Assembly (NCBI GenBank): GCA_016929985.1
Contig: JAFGIH010000818.1
Span: 1 to 7,009, forward strand
Length of the DNA stretch: 7,009 nt
Source: Thermoleophilia bacterium
GTDB lineage: Bacteria > Actinomycetota > Thermoleophilia > RBG-16-64-13
Direction of reading: 5' to 3'
The notes below the pieces were generated by a model. That model did not search any database and had not been told where the DNA came from. It saw only the letters and a program-made list of their open reading frames with translations. The position numbers and the translations under genes were made by a program. Within the stretch, counting starts at the first letter, position 1. Each line of letters starts with the position of its first letter. This document shows positions 5,880-7,009 of the stretch, piece after piece.

Positions 5880-6716
5880 TCACTCGTGCTCCACCCGGTC
5901 TATCACGAAATGCACGTAGTGGTAGTCGCCGTCCACGAGGTTCCAGTATCCGTCCAAGACCTCCGGAAGAACCAACCCATCGAACTCCCGGTTCCCACGT
6001 ACGATGCCTGTGAAGAGCTCCAGCGAGGGTTCCCCTTTGCCCAGCTCGTCGTAGAACCGCTTGACCGTCACTTTCTCCAGTGATCCGTCGACATTGAAGT
6101 AGAACTGGGCCGTGTCCTGGCGGCCGGCGTCTCTCACGATGCACTCGGCCTTCAGCCCATCGCAGCCGGTCCAGGTGACGCGGCGACCGTCGAGGTAGAA
6201 GGATGGGACCATGCACATCTCCACCACCATCCTGCCGAACGAAGACTGATCTGTCGTCTTCCCCCGCTCGTCCATGATCTTGAAGAGGCCCATGGCCTTG
6301 CCCAGCATCCGTCCCCTGCCGTCGTGGTAGGAGTCGATGGCCGCAGCAGTCAGCAGAGGAGCCATCCTGATCTTTCCGTACCAGCAGAACGAGGGCGGGT
6401 CGGAGGTCAGCCAGTACTCGCCCTTGATCGGGAGAAAGCCGGCGGCCCGATCGCGGCTGAACGTCCCCGAGTGGAAGACCCGCGCACACCGGATGCGTTT
6501 CTTGCCCACCAGCCCGGAGTAGACCATGTACCGCGCCACGGGTTCCGGCAGGCCGCGGAGGGTCTTCTCGGCGATGATCTGCTCGTCGCCGGGCTGACTT
6601 ACCGCACGGATAGCCCGCGCCTGTCTGAGGTAGCCCAGGTAGAAGACGCGGTCGGCCGCGACCAGCCCGCAGACCAGCGCGACGACTACGCCGAGGACGA
6701 TATATGCCGCGAGCAT
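5880..6716 (-). CDS. DUF6544-like membrane-anchored protein
   Basis: A 278-residue protein with one N-terminal hydrophobic segment (residues 2-27, YIVLGVVVALVCGLVAADRVF), so probably tethered to the membrane with the bulk on one side. The rest shows a pattern I associate with the uncharacterised DUF6544 family: LPEPVARYMVYSGLVG (about 56-71), a H-S-G-TF strand, PIKGEYWLTSDPPSFCWYGKIRMAPLL, IDSYHDGRGRMLGKAMGLFKI, W-x-G-CDGLKAE, and FYFNVDGSLEKVTVKRFYD. Alternating polar and aromatic strands suggest a mainly beta fold. No catalytic motif is evident. The ATG at 6714-6716 has only a weak GTAGGG upstream. The gene starts 20 bases after the end of the cupin-like gene, so the two are probably co-transcribed. 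Its stop abuts the ABC ATPase remnant with no terminator between. Confidence 0.72.
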   Translation of the reverse strand: MLAAYIVLGVVVALVCGLVAADRVFYLGYLRQARAIRAVSQPGDEQIIAEKTLRGLPEPVARYMVYSGLVGKKRIRCARVFHSGTFSRDRAAGFLPIKGEYWLTSDPPSFCWYGKIRMAPLLTAAAIDSYHDGRGRMLGKAMGLFKIMDERGKTTDQSSFGRMVVEMCMVPSFYLDGRRVTWTGCDGLKAECIVRDAGRQDTAQFYFNVDGSLEKVTVKRFYDELGKGEPSLELFTGIVRGNREFDGLVLPEVLDGYWNLVDGDYHYVHFVIDRVEHE

Positions 6717-6736
6717 GCCCTACTCAGCCGGCCGCC

Positions 6737-7009
6737 CTAGTAGTTCTCGTCGGCGAAGGCGGGCCTCATCAGATCGGGAGAGCTCCACCGCTCGGGCTCG
6801 AGTACCTGATGGTAGCCCTTCTCGCTGTGGCTGGGACCCTGGTTCACCTCGATGAAGAGCCACGGCTTGGTGGTGTAAGAGGGTCTCCACGGAGAGTGGA
6901 CCACGTTCGCCGGGATGTAGATGACCGTCGATTTGGTGAACACGTGCCTTTCCATCTCCACACCCATGAAGAACTCGACCTCAGAGTTGAGCTCCTGGGG
7001 ATTGGTCGG
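6737..7009 (-). CDS. Cupin-like protein, C-terminal part (5' end beyond the window)
   Basis: The minus-strand frame is open through the window edge at 7009 and ends at a TAG at 6737-6739, giving the last 90 residues. An ATG at 6967 is unlikely to be the start, because the preceding codons (ELNSEVEFF) read like continuing protein. The pattern E-V-E-F-F, then HVFTKSTVIYIPANVVHSPW, then KPWLFIEVNQGPSHSEK resembles cupin beta-barrel proteins. IPANVVHSPW looks like cupin motif 2 with its metal-binding histidine. The first cupin motif lies mostly outside. Cupins may bind metals, sugars or small ligands, so the role cannot be set. It precedes the DUF6544-like gene in a likely operon. Confidence 0.65.
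   Translation of the reverse strand, partial: PTNPQELNSEVEFFMGVEMERHVFTKSTVIYIPANVVHSPWRPSYTTKPWLFIEVNQGPSHSEKGYHQVLEPERWSSPDLMRPAFADENY

Noticed and set aside
1..7009. CRISPR array, tRNA or rRNA
   Set aside because: No regularly spaced direct repeats, no tRNA cloverleaf with T-loop and anticodon arm, and no rRNA-like segments were seen on reading.

Overview
The window looks like GC-rich, probably anaerobic actinobacterial DNA. An MmpL-type RND exporter, a cysteine-rich flavodoxin-fold reductase, a WtpA-type tungstate-binding protein and a bacterial DUF763 protein fit something like Coriobacteriia or a related uncultured lineage. No rRNA or other phylogenetic marker is present, so this placement is inference from gene content only.

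Left part (1-2710): the 3' half of a tungstate/molybdate ABC-transporter binding protein (wtpA, plus strand) ends at 521. It is followed by a GC-rich perfect 12-bp hairpin. A convergent MMPL/RND transporter gene (575-2710, minus) has its start fixed by an AGGAGGT ribosome-binding site.

Middle (2711-4167): a gene-poor stretch of about 680 bases holds a wobble-containing hairpin, a perfect 14-bp inverted repeat, and what looks like an undescribed free-standing structured RNA on the plus strand (about 3212-3361). The RNA candidate has a TATAGT -10 box 7 nt before its predicted 5' end, an 11-bp helix joining its two ends, and a U-run at its 3' end. To its right lies a minus-strand flavodoxin-like reductase with four clustered cysteines. 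The upstream region of that gene repeats the TGAACAC and GGGTGTCC words of the inverted repeat.

Right part (4168-7009): a DUF763 gene with a helix-hairpin-helix motif, possibly leaderless, overlaps by ATGA a patatin-like phospholipase gene that is cut off after about 82 codons. The patatin fragment runs straight into remnants of an ABC ATPase that has lost its start, its Walker A block and its 3' end. This gives a three-breakpoint composite in 600 bp. Abutting it on the minus strand is a two-gene unit, a partial cupin-like gene followed by a DUF6544-like membrane-anchored protein.

Most genes are ordinary accessory functions. The points worth a second look are the putative small RNA, the shared repeat words around it, and the patatin/ABC composite.
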